Shown here: positions 33,412-42,617 of the stretch, piece after piece
Layout: each line of letters opens with the position of its first letter
How positions within the stretch are numbered: position 1 is the stretch's first letter
Translations under genes and position numbers: made by a program
Source: Dethiobacter alkaliphilus AHT 1
GTDB lineage: Bacteria; Bacillota; Dethiobacteria; Dethiobacterales; Dethiobacteraceae
DNA: 64,000 nucleotides
Direction of reading: 5' to 3'
Assembly: GCF_000174415.1 (NCBI RefSeq)
Contig: NZ_ACJM01000003.1
Coordinates: forward strand, 162,832-226,831
Notes under the pieces: generated by a model
Databases searched by the model: none
Told to the model about the DNA's origin: nothing
What the model saw: only the letters and a program-made list of their open reading frames with translations

Positions 33412-34249
33412 AAAATCCTTTACCGGATTTGCGGCCCAGGCGTCCTGCCCGGACCATTTTTCTTAACAGGGGACAGGCCCGGTATTTGGAGTCACCCATT
33501 TCCGCATAAAGGTTATCCAATACCATCAGCATCACATCCAGCCCTACCAAATCACAGAGGGCCAGTGGGCCAATTGGGTGATTTGCCCCCAGCTGCATCC
33601 CTTTGTCAATATCTTCACGGGAAGCCACACCTTCCTGCAGGACAAAAACTGCTTCATTTAGCATGGGAACAAGAATGCGGTTTACCACAAAAAGCGGTGC
33701 TTCATTGACGGCAATGGGTTCCTTGCCCAAAGTCTGTGATAAAGACATGGCGGCAGAAAAGATTTCATCGGAGGTGGCGTCACCGCGGATGACCTCCACC
33801 AGCTTCATCACCGGCACCGGGTTAAAAAAGTGCATTCCTACCATACGGTCCGGACGGTTAGTGGCGGCGCCCATTTCGGTGATGCTCAAACCGGAAGTGT
33901 TGGAGGCAAACCAGGTCTGGGGCTTACATATCCGGTCCAGCTCAGCGTAAATCTCCCTCTTTTTGGCCATATCCTCAAAGATGGCTTCAATTACAACGTC
34001 CACATCCTGCATTTGTGCCAGACTGGTGGTGATGGTCAGTTTGGCCAGGCGGTCATCGGCCTCCTGCTGGGTGATTTTCCCCTTCTTTACCGCACGTCCC
34101 AAATTGGAAGCTATGGATTTTTTGCCGCGCTGGATAAATTCATCGGCCACATCCTGGAGCACCACGGCAAATCCGGCATTAAGAGCCACTGTGGCAATGC
34201 CGCTGCCCATGGTGCCGGCACCTATCACACCGATCTTTTGTATCGACAT
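33398..34249 (-). CDS. hbd: 3-hydroxyacyl-CoA (3-hydroxybutyryl-CoA) dehydrogenase
   Basis: 283 residues. The NAD motif GAGTMGSGIA (about 10-19) opens a Rossmann domain. FASNTSGLSITEMGA and GMHFFNPVPVMKLVEVI carry the catalytic His-Glu region, and NRILVPMLNEA and GANHPIGPLAL lie in the C-terminal helical domain. It oxidises 3-hydroxyacyl-CoA in beta-oxidation or the reverse in butyrate synthesis. Terminal KGFYDYE is typical of short-chain Hbd. Confidence 0.95.
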   Translation of the reverse strand: MSIQKIGVIGAGTMGSGIATVALNAGFAVVLQDVADEFIQRGKKSIASNLGRAVKKGKITQQEADDRLAKLTITTSLAQMQDVDVVIEAIFEDMAKKREIYAELDRICKPQTWFASNTSGLSITEMGAATNRPDRMVGMHFFNPVPVMKLVEVIRGDATSDEIFSAAMSLSQTLGKEPIAVNEAPLFVVNRILVPMLNEAVFVLQEGVASREDIDKGMQLGANHPIGPLALCDLVGLDVMLMVLDNLYAEMGDSKYRACPLLRKMVRAGRLGRKSGKGFYDYE

Positions 34250-34263
34250 AGTCCTCCCCCTTC

Positions 34264-35442
34264 CTAAAGCTGTTCAATAATAACCGCCATACCCATACCG
34301 CCGCCCACACACAGTGTGGCCAGGCCGTATCTTTTCTGGCGTCGGCGCTGTTCATTTAAGAGGCTTAGGATTATCCGGGCGCCGGTAGAGCCCACCGGAT
34401 GTCCCAGAGCTACTCCGCTGCCGTTGACATTGACGATGTTGCGGTTTAAGTTTAGCAGTTTTTCACAGGCCAGATACTGGGCGGCAAAAGCTTCATTTAC
34501 CTCAATCAGGCCAATGTCACCCATGTTCAGCCCGGCCTTCTCCAATGCTTTTAAAGTGGCGGGCACCGGGCCGTAACCCATCAGCTCCGGCTCCACCCCC
34601 GCCCACGCATAGCTGACCAGCCTGCCCAGGGGGCGGACTCCTTCCTTTACGGCCCGCTCTTCGCTCATCAGCACCATGGCGGCGGCGCCGTCATTTAGTC
34701 CTGAGGAGTTACCGGCGGTAACCGTACCCCCTTCTTTAAAGGCGGGGGGCAACTTGGCCAACTTCTCCATGGTTAGATCACAGCGGATGTGTTCATCGCT
34801 GTCAATCATTTTCACTTCACCTTTGCGCCCCTTTACCGGCACAGGGACAATCTCCTCGGAAAAGGTGCCGTCCTTTGCGGCACGGCCGGCATTGTTATGG
34901 CTGCGCAGAGCCACAGTATCCTGCTCTTCCCGGGTGATGAAGTATTTATCCGCCAGGTTTTCCGCCGTTACCCCCATCAGTATATTATGAATGGGATCGG
35001 TGAGCAATTCCCACAGGCCGTCGGTCAACTGACCGTGCTGCAGGCGCTTGCCCCAGCGGGCATCTTTTAATACGTACGGGGCACTGCTCATGGATTCTGC
35101 GCCGCCGGCCACCACCACCTCCGCATCTCCCATGGCTATTTCCTGGTGGGCCGAAACAAAGGCCTGCATGCCGGAGCTGCATTGGCGTTGTATGGTAAAG
35201 CCGGTGGTTTCTTTGGGGAACCCGGCCTTTAGAGCCACGGTGCGGGCCAGGTTGGGCTCGTCGGTGCGCTGAACACAGTTGCCCAAAATCACCTCTTCCA
35301 CCATTTCCGGAGCCAGGCCGGCGCGTTTTACCGCTTCCTGCACCGCTGTTACCGCCAGGTCATTGGCCAGCAGATTTTTGAACTGGCCGCCAAAATCGCC
35401 GATGGGCGTTCTGGCTCCTGCTACAATTAACACATCTTTCAT
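34264..35442 (-). CDS. Acetyl-CoA acetyltransferase (thiolase)
   Basis: 392 residues from ATG 35442, six bases after GAGGTG. Catalytic Cys in [11 protein letters not shown] (about 86-96), the NEAFAAQ motif with catalytic His region [15 protein letters not shown], and second Cys in [12 protein letters not shown] near the end. All thiolase signature residues are present. It cleaves 3-ketoacyl-CoA or condenses two acetyl-CoA; operon context with crt, hbd and acyl-CoA dehydrogenase supports a complete acyl-CoA cycle. Confidence 0.96.
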   Translation of the reverse strand: MKDVLIVAGARTPIGDFGGQFKNLLANDLAVTAVQEAVKRAGLAPEMVEEVILGNCVQRTDEPNLARTVALKAGFPKETTGFTIQRQCSSGMQAFVSAHQEIAMGDAEVVVAGGAESMSSAPYVLKDARWGKRLQHGQLTDGLWELLTDPIHNILMGVTAENLADKYFITREEQDTVALRSHNNAGRAAKDGTFSEEIVPVPVKGRKGEVKMIDSDEHIRCDLTMEKLAKLPPAFKEGGTVTAGNSSGLNDGAAAMVLMSEERAVKEGVRPLGRLVSYAWAGVEPELMGYGPVPATLKALEKAGLNMGDIGLIEVNEAFAAQYLACEKLLNLNRNIVNVNGSGVALGHPVGSTGARIILSLLNEQRRRQKRYGLATLCVGGGMGMAVIIEQL

Positions 35443-35454
35443 TGTCTTCACCTC

Positions 35455-36237
35455 TTAACTGTCGGTAAACTTCGGTTTACGTTTTTCCTGAAATGCGGCC
35501 ATTCCTTCTTTTTGGTCATTGGAGGCAAAGCAGATGCAGACCGACTGGATTTCCACCGTTTTACCGGCAGGACCTCCCGCATCAAGATGGGCATTAATGG
35601 CGGTTTTAGCCATGTTTAGGGCCACCAGGCTGCGCTGTACCAGAGTTTTTGCCTCAGCCTGTACCGCAGTCAGAAATCCGTCTGCGGGAAACAGGCGGTT
35701 TACCAGACCTATTTTTTCTGCTTCCTGAGCATCGATGACCTTGCCGGTGTATACCAACTCCCGGGCACGGCCGATGCCCACCGCCTGGGGCAGCCGTTGG
35801 GTTCCGCCCCAGCCCGGGATAATACCCAGGGTAATTTCCGGCAGGCCAAACTTTGCTTCCTCCACAGCAAAAATGTAATCGCAGGCCAGGGCCAACTCCA
35901 GGCCGCCGCCCAGGGCAAAGCCGTTTACTGCGGCAATTACCGGCTTGGGGAAGGCGGCAATCAAATCAAAGGTTTCATGGCCGGCACGAATATATTTCTG
36001 TGCTTCCAATGGACCCAGATTGGCCATTACGCCGATATCGGCCCCGGCCACAAAAGCCTTTTCTCCGGAACCGGTGATAATCACCACTTTGACCTCGTTG
36101 TCCTCACGCAGGCTGTTAAACGCTTCCTGCAGCTCCAGAAGCACTTCGTACTTTAGAGCGTTTAAAACCTTGGGGCGATTGATGGTAATGACGGCCATCT
36201 TCTCTTCTGTTGTAACCTGTAAATAGTTAAATGACAT
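35455..36237 (-). CDS. crt: Enoyl-CoA hydratase (crotonase)
   Basis: 260 residues of the crotonase family. The oxyanion-hole segment is AFVAGADIGVM (about 61-71) and the second is NGFALGGGLELALACDYIF with LPEITLGIIPGWGGTQRLP (about 106-153), which holds both catalytic glutamates (Glu113 and Glu133 equivalents in GGGLELA and LPEITLG). It hydrates trans-2-enoyl-CoA to 3-hydroxyacyl-CoA. It sits 12 bases after the acyl-CoA dehydrogenase gene. Confidence 0.95.
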   Translation of the reverse strand: MSFNYLQVTTEEKMAVITINRPKVLNALKYEVLLELQEAFNSLREDNEVKVVIITGSGEKAFVAGADIGVMANLGPLEAQKYIRAGHETFDLIAAFPKPVIAAVNGFALGGGLELALACDYIFAVEEAKFGLPEITLGIIPGWGGTQRLPQAVGIGRARELVYTGKVIDAQEAEKIGLVNRLFPADGFLTAVQAEAKTLVQRSLVALNMAKTAINAHLDAGGPAGKTVEIQSVCICFASNDQKEGMAAFQEKRKPKFTDS

Positions 36238-36249
36238 TTTTGTCTACAC

Positions 36250-37383
36250 CTACCTTAGAATATTACCTGCAATGACCAGGCGCTGAATCTGATTGGTACC
36301 TTCATAAATTTGCATGATCTTGGCATCGCGCATATACTTCTCCACCGGATATTCGCGGGAATAGCCGTAGCCCCCCAGGATTTGTACCGCGTCGGTGGTC
36401 ACATCCATGGCCACATCACTGGCATACATTTTGGCCATGGCCGATTCTTTGGCAAAGGAGGCATCTTTTTGATCCACCATATCGGCGGCGCGCCAGACCA
36501 AAAGCCGGGACGCATCGATGCGGGTGGCCATATTGGCCAGCATGGCCTGAATCATCTGGAAGTTGGCGATGGGTTGGCCAAACTGCACCCTTTCTTTAGC
36601 GTATTTCACAGCACTCTCATAAGCGCCGCGGGCCACGCCAACGGACAACGCACCGATTAATGGCCGGGATGTATCCAGAGTCTGCATGGCAACCTTAAAG
36701 CCCATCCCTTCTCCGCCCAGCACATTTTCTGCCGGGACAAAGACGTTATCAAAGTTAACCACCACCGTACTGGAAGCGCGGATGCCCAACTTTATCTCCT
36801 TTTTCCCGGCACTGACGCCATCGCTTTTGGGAACCACAAAGGCGGTTAGCCCTTTTAAGCCTTTACTCTTATCAACGGTGGCAAAAACCACAAACAGATC
36901 GGCCACGTCACCGTTGGTGATAAAGCATTTACTGCCGTTTAACACATAACCGCCGTCCACCGCTTTAGCATTGGTGGCAACAGATGCCGCATCGGAGCCG
37001 GCGTTGGGCTCGGTGAGGCAAAAGGCGGCATATTTGCCGGCGGTGGTGATGGGAGGAATAAACTTTTTCTTCTGCTCTTCGCTGCCGGCAATCAGGATAG
37101 GGTAGAGCGCCAGCGAATTGGCAGCGGCCACCGTGGTAATACCGGCGCAGCCTCTGCCCAACTCCTCTGTTAACACGCAGGAGGTCAGCGTGTCCAGCCC
37201 CACCCCGCCCAGAGCTTCAGGGACCGTAAAATTGACCAGGCCCGTTTCCCACATTTTACGAATCACCGCATCGGGAAACTTCTCCTGTTCATCATACTCA
37301 GCAGCCACCGGAATAATTTCTTTTTCCGTAAAGTCGCGGGCCATTTTTTGCATGGCCAACTGCTCTGCCGATAATCTAAACAT
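36250..37383 (-). CDS. Acyl-CoA dehydrogenase (butyryl-CoA type)
   Basis: 377 residues, first gene of the operon. Features: FAD-binding AAFCLTEPNAGSDAAS (about 115-130), GSKCFITNG, substrate-site DTSRPLIGALSVGVA, and the catalytic base Glu in QIYEGTNQIQRLVIAG near the C-terminus. It introduces the 2,3-double bond into acyl-CoA and passes electrons to ETF; no etfAB genes are in the window. GGAGC ribosome site; sigma-54 promoter 33 bases upstream. Confidence 0.95.
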   Translation of the reverse strand: MFRLSAEQLAMQKMARDFTEKEIIPVAAEYDEQEKFPDAVIRKMWETGLVNFTVPEALGGVGLDTLTSCVLTEELGRGCAGITTVAAANSLALYPILIAGSEEQKKKFIPPITTAGKYAAFCLTEPNAGSDAASVATNAKAVDGGYVLNGSKCFITNGDVADLFVVFATVDKSKGLKGLTAFVVPKSDGVSAGKKEIKLGIRASSTVVVNFDNVFVPAENVLGGEGMGFKVAMQTLDTSRPLIGALSVGVARGAYESAVKYAKERVQFGQPIANFQMIQAMLANMATRIDASRLLVWRAADMVDQKDASFAKESAMAKMYASDVAMDVTTDAVQILGGYGYSREYPVEKYMRDAKIMQIYEGTNQIQRLVIAGNILR

Positions 37384-37415
37384 TTATTCAGCTCCTTTCT
37401 CTCCCGGTTATTAAG

Positions 37416-37431
37416 TGCAAAACCGGTGCCA
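37416..37431 (-). promoter_or_regulatory. Sigma-54 promoter of the acyl-CoA operon
   Basis: Minus strand reads TTGGCAC-CGGTT-TTGCAC, matching the -24/-12 consensus TGGCAC-N5-TTGCA at every conserved position including the GG and GC pairs. The predicted start lies about 12 bases downstream, leaving a short leader before ATG 37383. Confidence 0.85.
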
Positions 37432-37502
37432 ATGTTTTTAATGTTCAGAAACTTAAGAATAGGTATTAATACAAGGGTTTGCGATATCCAGGCCCTCACA
37501 AA

Positions 37503-37522
37503 ACGGTGCGAATCTGCACCGT
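37503..37522. promoter_or_regulatory. Candidate enhancer site (UAS1)
   Basis: ACGGTGC-GAATCT-GCACCGT, a perfect 7-base dyad with a 6-base centre, 72 bases upstream of the -24 box. The same architecture recurs at 40431-40450. Confidence 0.65.
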
Positions 37523-37541
37523 GGTGCAAAAATGTGATGCG

Positions 37542-38837
37542 CTACTGCATAACACTAAAGTGCTCTTCAACATATTCCCCCCGGTTTTCGTACCGTTTGG
37601 CTAAAGCGGCGCGGTAAGCAGCATAGGCCCGGTCGTCGGCGGGAATTCCCTGGCCGGTCAGCGCTTCAAGAATTCGGGGTATATCCGGCGGACAGCCTTT
37701 GATGGGTACCGCTTCGCTGATATGGGGGTTATTGTGGTTAGCATGGATCGCGCACTTGCCAAACAGAAAGGTTTTGGCAAAGCCTCCCTTTGAACGGGAG
37801 GCTTTGCCGCCCAAAAATTCCATGCCTGCAAAAGGCGCCTTGGCGTATGCTCCCATTAAAGCAATAAGCAAATAATTATTCAGGTAAGAACAGCCGGAAC
37901 AGATGGTATTATCGTATTTGGGAAAGTGGATACCCTTGATTCCCTGACGGATAAACGCTTCCGGACCGGAGTCATCCTCAAGCCAGGCCCAGTCCCATTC
38001 CAGGGAATGCGCCACATCTTTTATCTGTTCACCGATTACTTCAATGTCGTCAAAGCTGCGGTTATACCCGGCGGCATATTGCTGCAGGTAAGCAATGTCC
38101 TCCGGCGCAAAGCCCAGCACCCGTGCCCCTGCCACATCGGCAGCAAACATATCTGTGGAAGCAATGAGCACATCGGTTCGGTAGGCCCGGCCGTTGACAA
38201 CGGGACCCTTTTCCAGAGCATAGATGCCGTCAATTAGGGTTAGGGCAGGTTTGATTTTCTCACCCAGGGCACAGACAAACCCCTCCAGCGGCAGCTCGGT
38301 ATGATGACAGAACATTTTTGACTTGCTGTTTAGGCAGCCTTTCAGATTCTTAAACCCTAAAGACACCTTTGTATTACTGTGGGTTTTCAGCACCGGCAGA
38401 TTGATGAGAAAATCTGTTTCCAGCACATGAGCAGAAACATCCAGAGAATAGCCGCCGAAGTCGGTTTGGACAAAAGGCCCGTCATTAAAGTCCACCAGTT
38501 CCACACCATAACGGTCCCGCAGCTTATGGTAGCCCAGGCCGGCAAAGGCGGCCGTTGTGTCTGAGCCCAAACCCTTATCCACAATGGCCCCTTCGCCGAT
38601 GGCGATCTTGGTGCACCCATACTCTTTTAGCGCCCGCACCACCCCTTCCATTACCACAGAAGTGGTGAGGACCCCGTATTTGGGAAACGGGTAGACCCGG
38701 TCCCACATCACCAGGTTTGGTTTGAGCAGGACCCGGTCTTCTGTATGAAGCTTTGCAAAACCGTTAATTTGGCCAATGGCATTGGCAATAGAACTGTGGT
38801 CATTGTTAAAACTGGTAATACTCACTTGTTGACTCAT
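37542..38837 (-). CDS. DUF362 domain protein
   Basis: 431 residues. The DUF362 pattern is visible: VLLKPNLVMWD (about 37-47), TTSVVMEGVVRALKEYG, IGEGAI, INLPVLKTHSNTKVSLGFKNLKGC (about 145-170) and ADVAGARVLGF. A late cysteine cluster (NTICSGCSYLNNY) and KGCPPDIP could hold a metal or FeS site. The family is widespread in anaerobes, often with FeS domains, and of unclear function. It has its own sigma-54 promoter, in the same regulon as the acyl-CoA operon. Confidence 0.85.
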   Translation of the reverse strand: MSQQVSITSFNNDHSSIANAIGQINGFAKLHTEDRVLLKPNLVMWDRVYPFPKYGVLTTSVVMEGVVRALKEYGCTKIAIGEGAIVDKGLGSDTTAAFAGLGYHKLRDRYGVELVDFNDGPFVQTDFGGYSLDVSAHVLETDFLINLPVLKTHSNTKVSLGFKNLKGCLNSKSKMFCHHTELPLEGFVCALGEKIKPALTLIDGIYALEKGPVVNGRAYRTDVLIASTDMFAADVAGARVLGFAPEDIAYLQQYAAGYNRSFDDIEVIGEQIKDVAHSLEWDWAWLEDDSGPEAFIRQGIKGIHFPKYDNTICSGCSYLNNYLLIALMGAYAKAPFAGMEFLGGKASRSKGGFAKTFLFGKCAIHANHNNPHISEAVPIKGCPPDIPRILEALTGQGIPADDRAYAAYRAALAKRYENRGEYVEEHFSVMQ

Positions 38838-38873
38838 ATCGCTCTCCTGTTTCTTGGTTTATTAGGAATAATA

Positions 38874-38889
38874 TGCAAAGCTCATGCCA
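38874..38889 (-). promoter_or_regulatory. Sigma-54 promoter of the DUF362 gene
   Basis: Minus strand reads TTGGCAT-GAGCT-TTGCAT: -24 GG and -12 GC at correct spacing, one position off the best -24 consensus. It lies 37 bases before ATG 38837. Confidence 0.75.
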
Positions 38890-38903
38890 ATAACCACTCC
38901 ACT

Positions 38904-40271
38904 CTACTTCTTGATATTCATATCATAGGGCATGGCAATCATCTGCCGGCGCTGTACCAACAAGAGGAAGAACAAACCAATACCCACCACCATGCCATAA
39001 CCGGGGCCGAATGTGGCGGTCAAAAGACCGATAAATACAGCGTAACCACGTCCTGTAGGTGTATCTACCATGCGCATGGAAATATAGGCGCAGGCAAATC
39101 CGGTGAGGATTAGCGTAATAGACAGGGCCACCGGCAAAATGGGCATCATAAAGGTAACCACAGGGGTTAAAAACATCAGGGGAAAAGCCAGCCAGTACCA
39201 GTTAACGGTCCCGGAATAAATGGAATCCATGGTTTGCCGGCCTTCCTTATACCTCTCCACAATAAACACGGTCACGCCGGTCCAGACAGGGCCATGCAGC
39301 GGAATAAACACCCCACCACTCAACAGATGACCCAAGTTGCGGAATGCTGTGGCAAAATGGGAGCGAATGGGATCTATAATAATTTTTTCATCTGTACGAA
39401 TGCGGTCCGCATCCTTTAACAGTGTATCGGCAATGAGCAAATCGCCAAATACCACGATATAAATCATTACCGCCAAAGGCAGAGCCTTCATATACATTGC
39501 CCAATCGGGCCAGCCTACGTAAAATGGAGAAACAGCCTGAAGAAACGGTCCAAACTGCGGCAAAGAGATACCTGACTGGATATTAAACGCCACTTCCCCG
39601 GATAACGGGCCCACCAGTGCTGCCACCAAAAAACCAACCAACAAGGCCATGGAAGCAATTCTGTTAAAGAACTTACTCTGGGCCCGGATTTTACTGAACC
39701 AGACGGAAAACATCAGCAAAAAGACAACACCCCAGACCACCGACAACGTGTAGGGCATGGTCTGAATCCGGTCAAACTCCGAATTAAACGCTGCTATGGC
39801 AGAGCCCATAATAATTCCCGCACGCAATTCAACGGGTATCCATTGAAAGAACTTTCCTCCCAGCTTTGTAATGCCAAAGAAAAGAAAGATTGCGGAAACA
39901 CAGATGGTTAGTGCGGTCATGGCCTTGACGGCCTCGGCACCCGGAGTAAAACCACCCAAAAAAACCAGAATCAACGGCAGGGCCGGTGTAATCCAGCCGG
40001 GGCCATAGGGCTCGCCAAACAAAAAGGTGTGGGACCAGACCCAGAAGATCTGAATAAACATAACCGTCCAGGCCACCTCAAAGGGAACATTGAAATAAGC
40101 CATCATCAGCGGGGCCACCGCTCCTCCTGTGGCAGTGGCAATCAAGCCCCCCTGAATCACTTCGGGCCAGGTAACTTTGACGTGGACCCCGGGTATCCGG
40201 ATGGTAAATCTCCACCAGTTAATTCCCGGCTGAACACCGCCTTCTTCACGTTTATAACCCAATTGTTTCAT
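38904..40271 (-). CDS. Polytopic membrane protein, probable permease
   Basis: 455 residues with 11-13 hydrophobic segments starting about residue 38 and a hydrophilic N-terminus. The pattern resembles NCS2/SulP-like permeases (GGAVAPLMMAYFN near TM1-2, ELRAGIIMGSAIAAFNSEFD midway), but I could not place it confidently. The long loop around residues 280-305 is charged. Given co-regulation with acyl-CoA genes, carriage of an organic anion is a reasonable guess only. It has its own sigma-54 promoter and GGAG ribosome site. Confidence 0.6.
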   Translation of the reverse strand: MKQLGYKREEGGVQPGINWWRFTIRIPGVHVKVTWPEVIQGGLIATATGGAVAPLMMAYFNVPFEVAWTVMFIQIFWVWSHTFLFGEPYGPGWITPALPLILVFLGGFTPGAEAVKAMTALTICVSAIFLFFGITKLGGKFFQWIPVELRAGIIMGSAIAAFNSEFDRIQTMPYTLSVVWGVVFLLMFSVWFSKIRAQSKFFNRIASMALLVGFLVAALVGPLSGEVAFNIQSGISLPQFGPFLQAVSPFYVGWPDWAMYMKALPLAVMIYIVVFGDLLIADTLLKDADRIRTDEKIIIDPIRSHFATAFRNLGHLLSGGVFIPLHGPVWTGVTVFIVERYKEGRQTMDSIYSGTVNWYWLAFPLMFLTPVVTFMMPILPVALSITLILTGFACAYISMRMVDTPTGRGYAVFIGLLTATFGPGYGMVVGIGLFFLLLVQRRQMIAMPYDMNIKK

Positions 40272-40321
40272 CTCCTTTCTTTAATTAAGCTTACAGATGC
40301 CGGCAGCCTATCCGTTAGTGG

Positions 40322-40337
40322 TGCAAGAGCAGTGCCA
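40322..40337 (-). promoter_or_regulatory. Sigma-54 promoter of the permease gene
   Basis: Minus strand reads TTGGCAC-TGCTC-TTGCACC, a full -24/-12 match, 51 bases before the start of the 40271 gene. Confidence 0.85.
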
Positions 40338-40353
40338 ATAATTGAAATTATCT

Positions 40354-40368
40354 GAAAATTTCAGAAAT
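40354..40368. promoter_or_regulatory. 15-base palindrome near the sigma-54 promoter
   Basis: TCTGAAA-A-TTTCAGA is a perfect dyad about 17 bases upstream of the -24 box. It could bind a second regulator (for example a repressor or IHF-like bending is not implied). Significance uncertain in AT-rich DNA. Confidence 0.3.
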
Positions 40369-40422
40369 ACGCGATGATATAAGGCTTTTGGCCTGCCTGC
40401 AAGAGATCTGTTTTAGGCTAAA

Positions 40423-40456
40423 AAAAAGTAACGGTGGGAAAAACCACCGTTACTGG
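40423..40456 (-). terminator. Terminator of the sigma-54 regulator gene
   Basis: Minus-strand stem AGTAACGGTGG / CCACCGTTACT with an intervening TTTTTC loop, followed by a run of T. It also contains the second enhancer-like dyad. Confidence 0.85.
40431..40450. promoter_or_regulatory. Candidate enhancer site (UAS2)
   Basis: ACGGTGG-GAAAAA-CCACCGT has the same arm length, spacing and core as UAS1 (ACGGTGS-N6-SCACCGT) and lies 94 bases upstream of the permease -24 box. It coincides with the regulator's own terminator, so the match could be partly chance. Confidence 0.5.
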
Positions 40457-40468
40457 TGCAAAATTGCT

Positions 40469-41899
40469 TTATTTATGCTCAAGCCCCAGGCTTTTCATTT
40501 TCCGCACAACCGTTGAATGGTCAACCCCCAGGGATTTGGCTGCCTTACGAATGCTGCCGTGCAGGGAAAGTGCTCTGCATATGGCGTCCCGCTCCGCGGA
40601 TTCACGGGCCTGTTTTAAGGAGATTTCCGCGGTGCATTCCTGCTTAGGACTCATATCAGAGCGGGGAGCCTGGCCGGAAGAAACATTGCGCGGCAGCCAA
40701 TAGGGCGTCAGCACCTTCTCATCGGAGATAACCACCATCCGCTCGATCAGGTTTTCCAACTCCCGGACATTGCCAGGCCAGTCATACTCTTCAAAGCAGG
40801 CACAAACTTCCGGGGAAAGGGACTTGTCTGTGCCGTGTTTTTGGTTAAAACTTTTCAGAAAGTGCAGAGCCAATGGCACGATGGCTTCGCGACGCTCCCG
40901 CAAAGGGGGGATATGTATGGGAATTACGTTTAAACGGTAATACAAATCTTCCCGGAACAGATTTTCTTCCACCATTTTTTCCAGATTCTTGTTGGTGGCA
41001 GCGATGATACGGACATTTAGTTTAATAGGTGTGGTGGAGCCTACCCGGTAGATAACCTGTTCCTGAATGGCCCGCAGCAGCTTGACCTGCACCAAGGGCG
41101 AAAGGTCACCGATTTCATCCAGGAGAATGGTACCCAGATCCGCCATTTCCATCAAACCGATTTTCCCCTGCCTGCCGGCGCCGGTAAAAGCTCCTTTTTC
41201 ATAACCAAATAATTCAGACTCCAAAAGGGTCTCAGGGATGGCACCGCAATTTATCTGCACAAAGGGACCTGACTTACGGGGGCTGGAATTATGAATTAAT
41301 TTGGCAATCATTTCTTTTCCCGACCCCGATGGTCCTGAGATAAGCACATTGGTATCAGTCTGGGCAACCCTGATAGCCCGTTCACAGATATCCTTCATCT
41401 TCCGGCTGATAACAACCATCTCGTCTTGCTCCAATATCTGTCCACGCAGCTGCAACAGTTCCTGATAGTAACGAAAAGACTGGTCTTTTGTTTCCTCCAC
41501 TTCCTGACGCAGGCGACTAAGCTCGGTCATATCACGAATGGTGGCCACATAAAACAAAAATCGGCCCCGGTCATCATAAGCGGGTTTGCTGGTAATAAAC
41601 AACTCTACACCGGTGCGGATATTCTGCTTCAGGGTAAGGGGGTCTTTTCCCAGAATGATTTTGCTCTGTGAAAGGATAATACCCTCTTTTTCCAGCTCCA
41701 GCGCTGTCTTACCCAATAAATCCGCTACCTTAATACCTCCGGAGACACGTTCCATGCTTTGATTGGCACGGAAAATCCGCCCCTCCCTGTCACTGAGGAT
41801 GATGCCGTCATAACATGATTCAATGATAACATCCAGCTCTTTTTTGAGCCGACGGACCTCGTCCACTTCAGTGATATGGATAACGTTACCCTTATTCAC
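40469..41899 (-). CDS. Sigma-54 enhancer-binding regulator (PAS-AAA+-Fis)
   Basis: 476 residues. N-terminal PAS (about 18-130), coiled linker, AAA+ ATPase with Walker A GPSGSGKE (about 192-199), GAFTGA loop in [14 protein letters not shown] (about 258) that contacts sigma-54, Walker [11 protein letters not shown], and a C-terminal Fis-type helix-turn-helix ([24 protein letters not shown]). The PAS domain probably senses a small ligand. Three -24/-12 promoters lie next to it, making it the likely activator of the acyl-CoA, DUF362 and permease units. Confidence 0.93.
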   Translation of the reverse strand: MNKGNVIHITEVDEVRRLKKELDVIIESCYDGIILSDREGRIFRANQSMERVSGGIKVADLLGKTALELEKEGIILSQSKIILGKDPLTLKQNIRTGVELFITSKPAYDDRGRFLFYVATIRDMTELSRLRQEVEETKDQSFRYYQELLQLRGQILEQDEMVVISRKMKDICERAIRVAQTDTNVLISGPSGSGKEMIAKLIHNSSPRKSGPFVQINCGAIPETLLESELFGYEKGAFTGAGRQGKIGLMEMADLGTILLDEIGDLSPLVQVKLLRAIQEQVIYRVGSTTPIKLNVRIIAATNKNLEKMVEENLFREDLYYRLNVIPIHIPPLRERREAIVPLALHFLKSFNQKHGTDKSLSPEVCACFEEYDWPGNVRELENLIERMVVISDEKVLTPYWLPRNVSSGQAPRSDMSPKQECTAEISLKQARESAERDAICRALSLHGSIRKAAKSLGVDHSTVVRKMKSLGLEHK

Positions 41900-42025
41900 C
41901 GACTTCCCTCCCCATATCCTTCGGATATGTTTATGTAAAAAAGTATGTTATTACTATCAATATTGTTAAAATTAAACATTATTACATAAATACCTGCCGG
42001 TTACGTGCTTTAGGAGCCCCATGAG

Positions 42026-42053
42026 CAAAAAAAAGAACGCCCTAAGGCGTTCT
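42026..42053 (-). terminator. Terminator of the di-haem lipoprotein gene
   Basis: Minus-strand stem AGAACGCC / GGCGTTCT, 4-base loop, followed by a run of T. Confidence 0.88.
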
Positions 42054-42114
42054 CAACAAGAGCTTGATTTATACTTCTGCAGGGGCGAGAGTAAAACTTA
42101 TTGCCTGATCAAAC

Positions 42115-42375
42115 TTACAGAGCCTCGTGGCAGTCCATGCAGCGGTCTTCGTAATCTGCGCCATAATTGGCTTCATGATCTTCGGCGATGTCTCCGTGAC
42201 AAGCCATGCAGTCATCATAAGGAGCTTCTGTACCGTGTCCAAAAGACGGTCCGGCCACTACGTCATTACCATTATCGTTACCATTATCCACATTACCGTT
42301 GTCACCACATCCTACAGCAAAAGCAGCCATGAGCAGTAAAGCAACAACTAAAACCATCCACTTCTTAGCATTCAT
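42115..42375 (-). CDS. Small di-haem c-type cytochrome lipoprotein
   Basis: 86 residues. A lipoprotein signal ends AAFAVGC (lipid Cys about 23), followed by an Asn/Asp/Gly linker and two haem motifs, CMACH (about 56-60) and CMDCH (about 79-83). It should be an outer-face electron carrier tethered to the membrane. Domains this small serve as soluble donors; the multihaem nitrite reductase NrfA is encoded 2.5 kb away with no NrfH, so a donor role is plausible but unproven. Confidence 0.85.
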   Translation of the reverse strand: MNAKKWMVLVVALLLMAAFAVGCGDNGNVDNGNDNGNDVVAGPSFGHGTEAPYDDCMACHGDIAEDHEANYGADYEDRCMDCHEAL

Positions 42376-42583
42376 ATGTTCTTCCTCCCTCTCTTTTTAA
42401 AATTTGTTATCGTGCTCTGCCCCCGGGCAAAAGCCAATGTTATGTACCTACAATGCAGATTCTACCACCTATAAGGCTATTTTTCAAACATTGTTACCAA
42501 TATTTAATAGAATTGTTACATATGAGTGTCGGAATTTGTACTTGCCAAAACGACACATCTCTGGTATACATTGAGTAGACTAG

Positions 42584-42609
42584 AAAAGGAGCCCTTTTTG
42601 AGGGCTCCT
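42584..42609 (-). terminator. Terminator of the Gln-rich protein gene
   Basis: Stem AGGAGCCCT / AGGGCTCCT, followed on the minus strand by TTTTC. Confidence 0.85.
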
Positions 42610-42617
42610 ATCCATGA

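Noticed and set aside
38890..39050. Third enhancer dyad before the DUF362 promoter
   Set aside because: No ACGGTG/CACCGT dyad is visible in the 160 bases upstream; only weak half sites.
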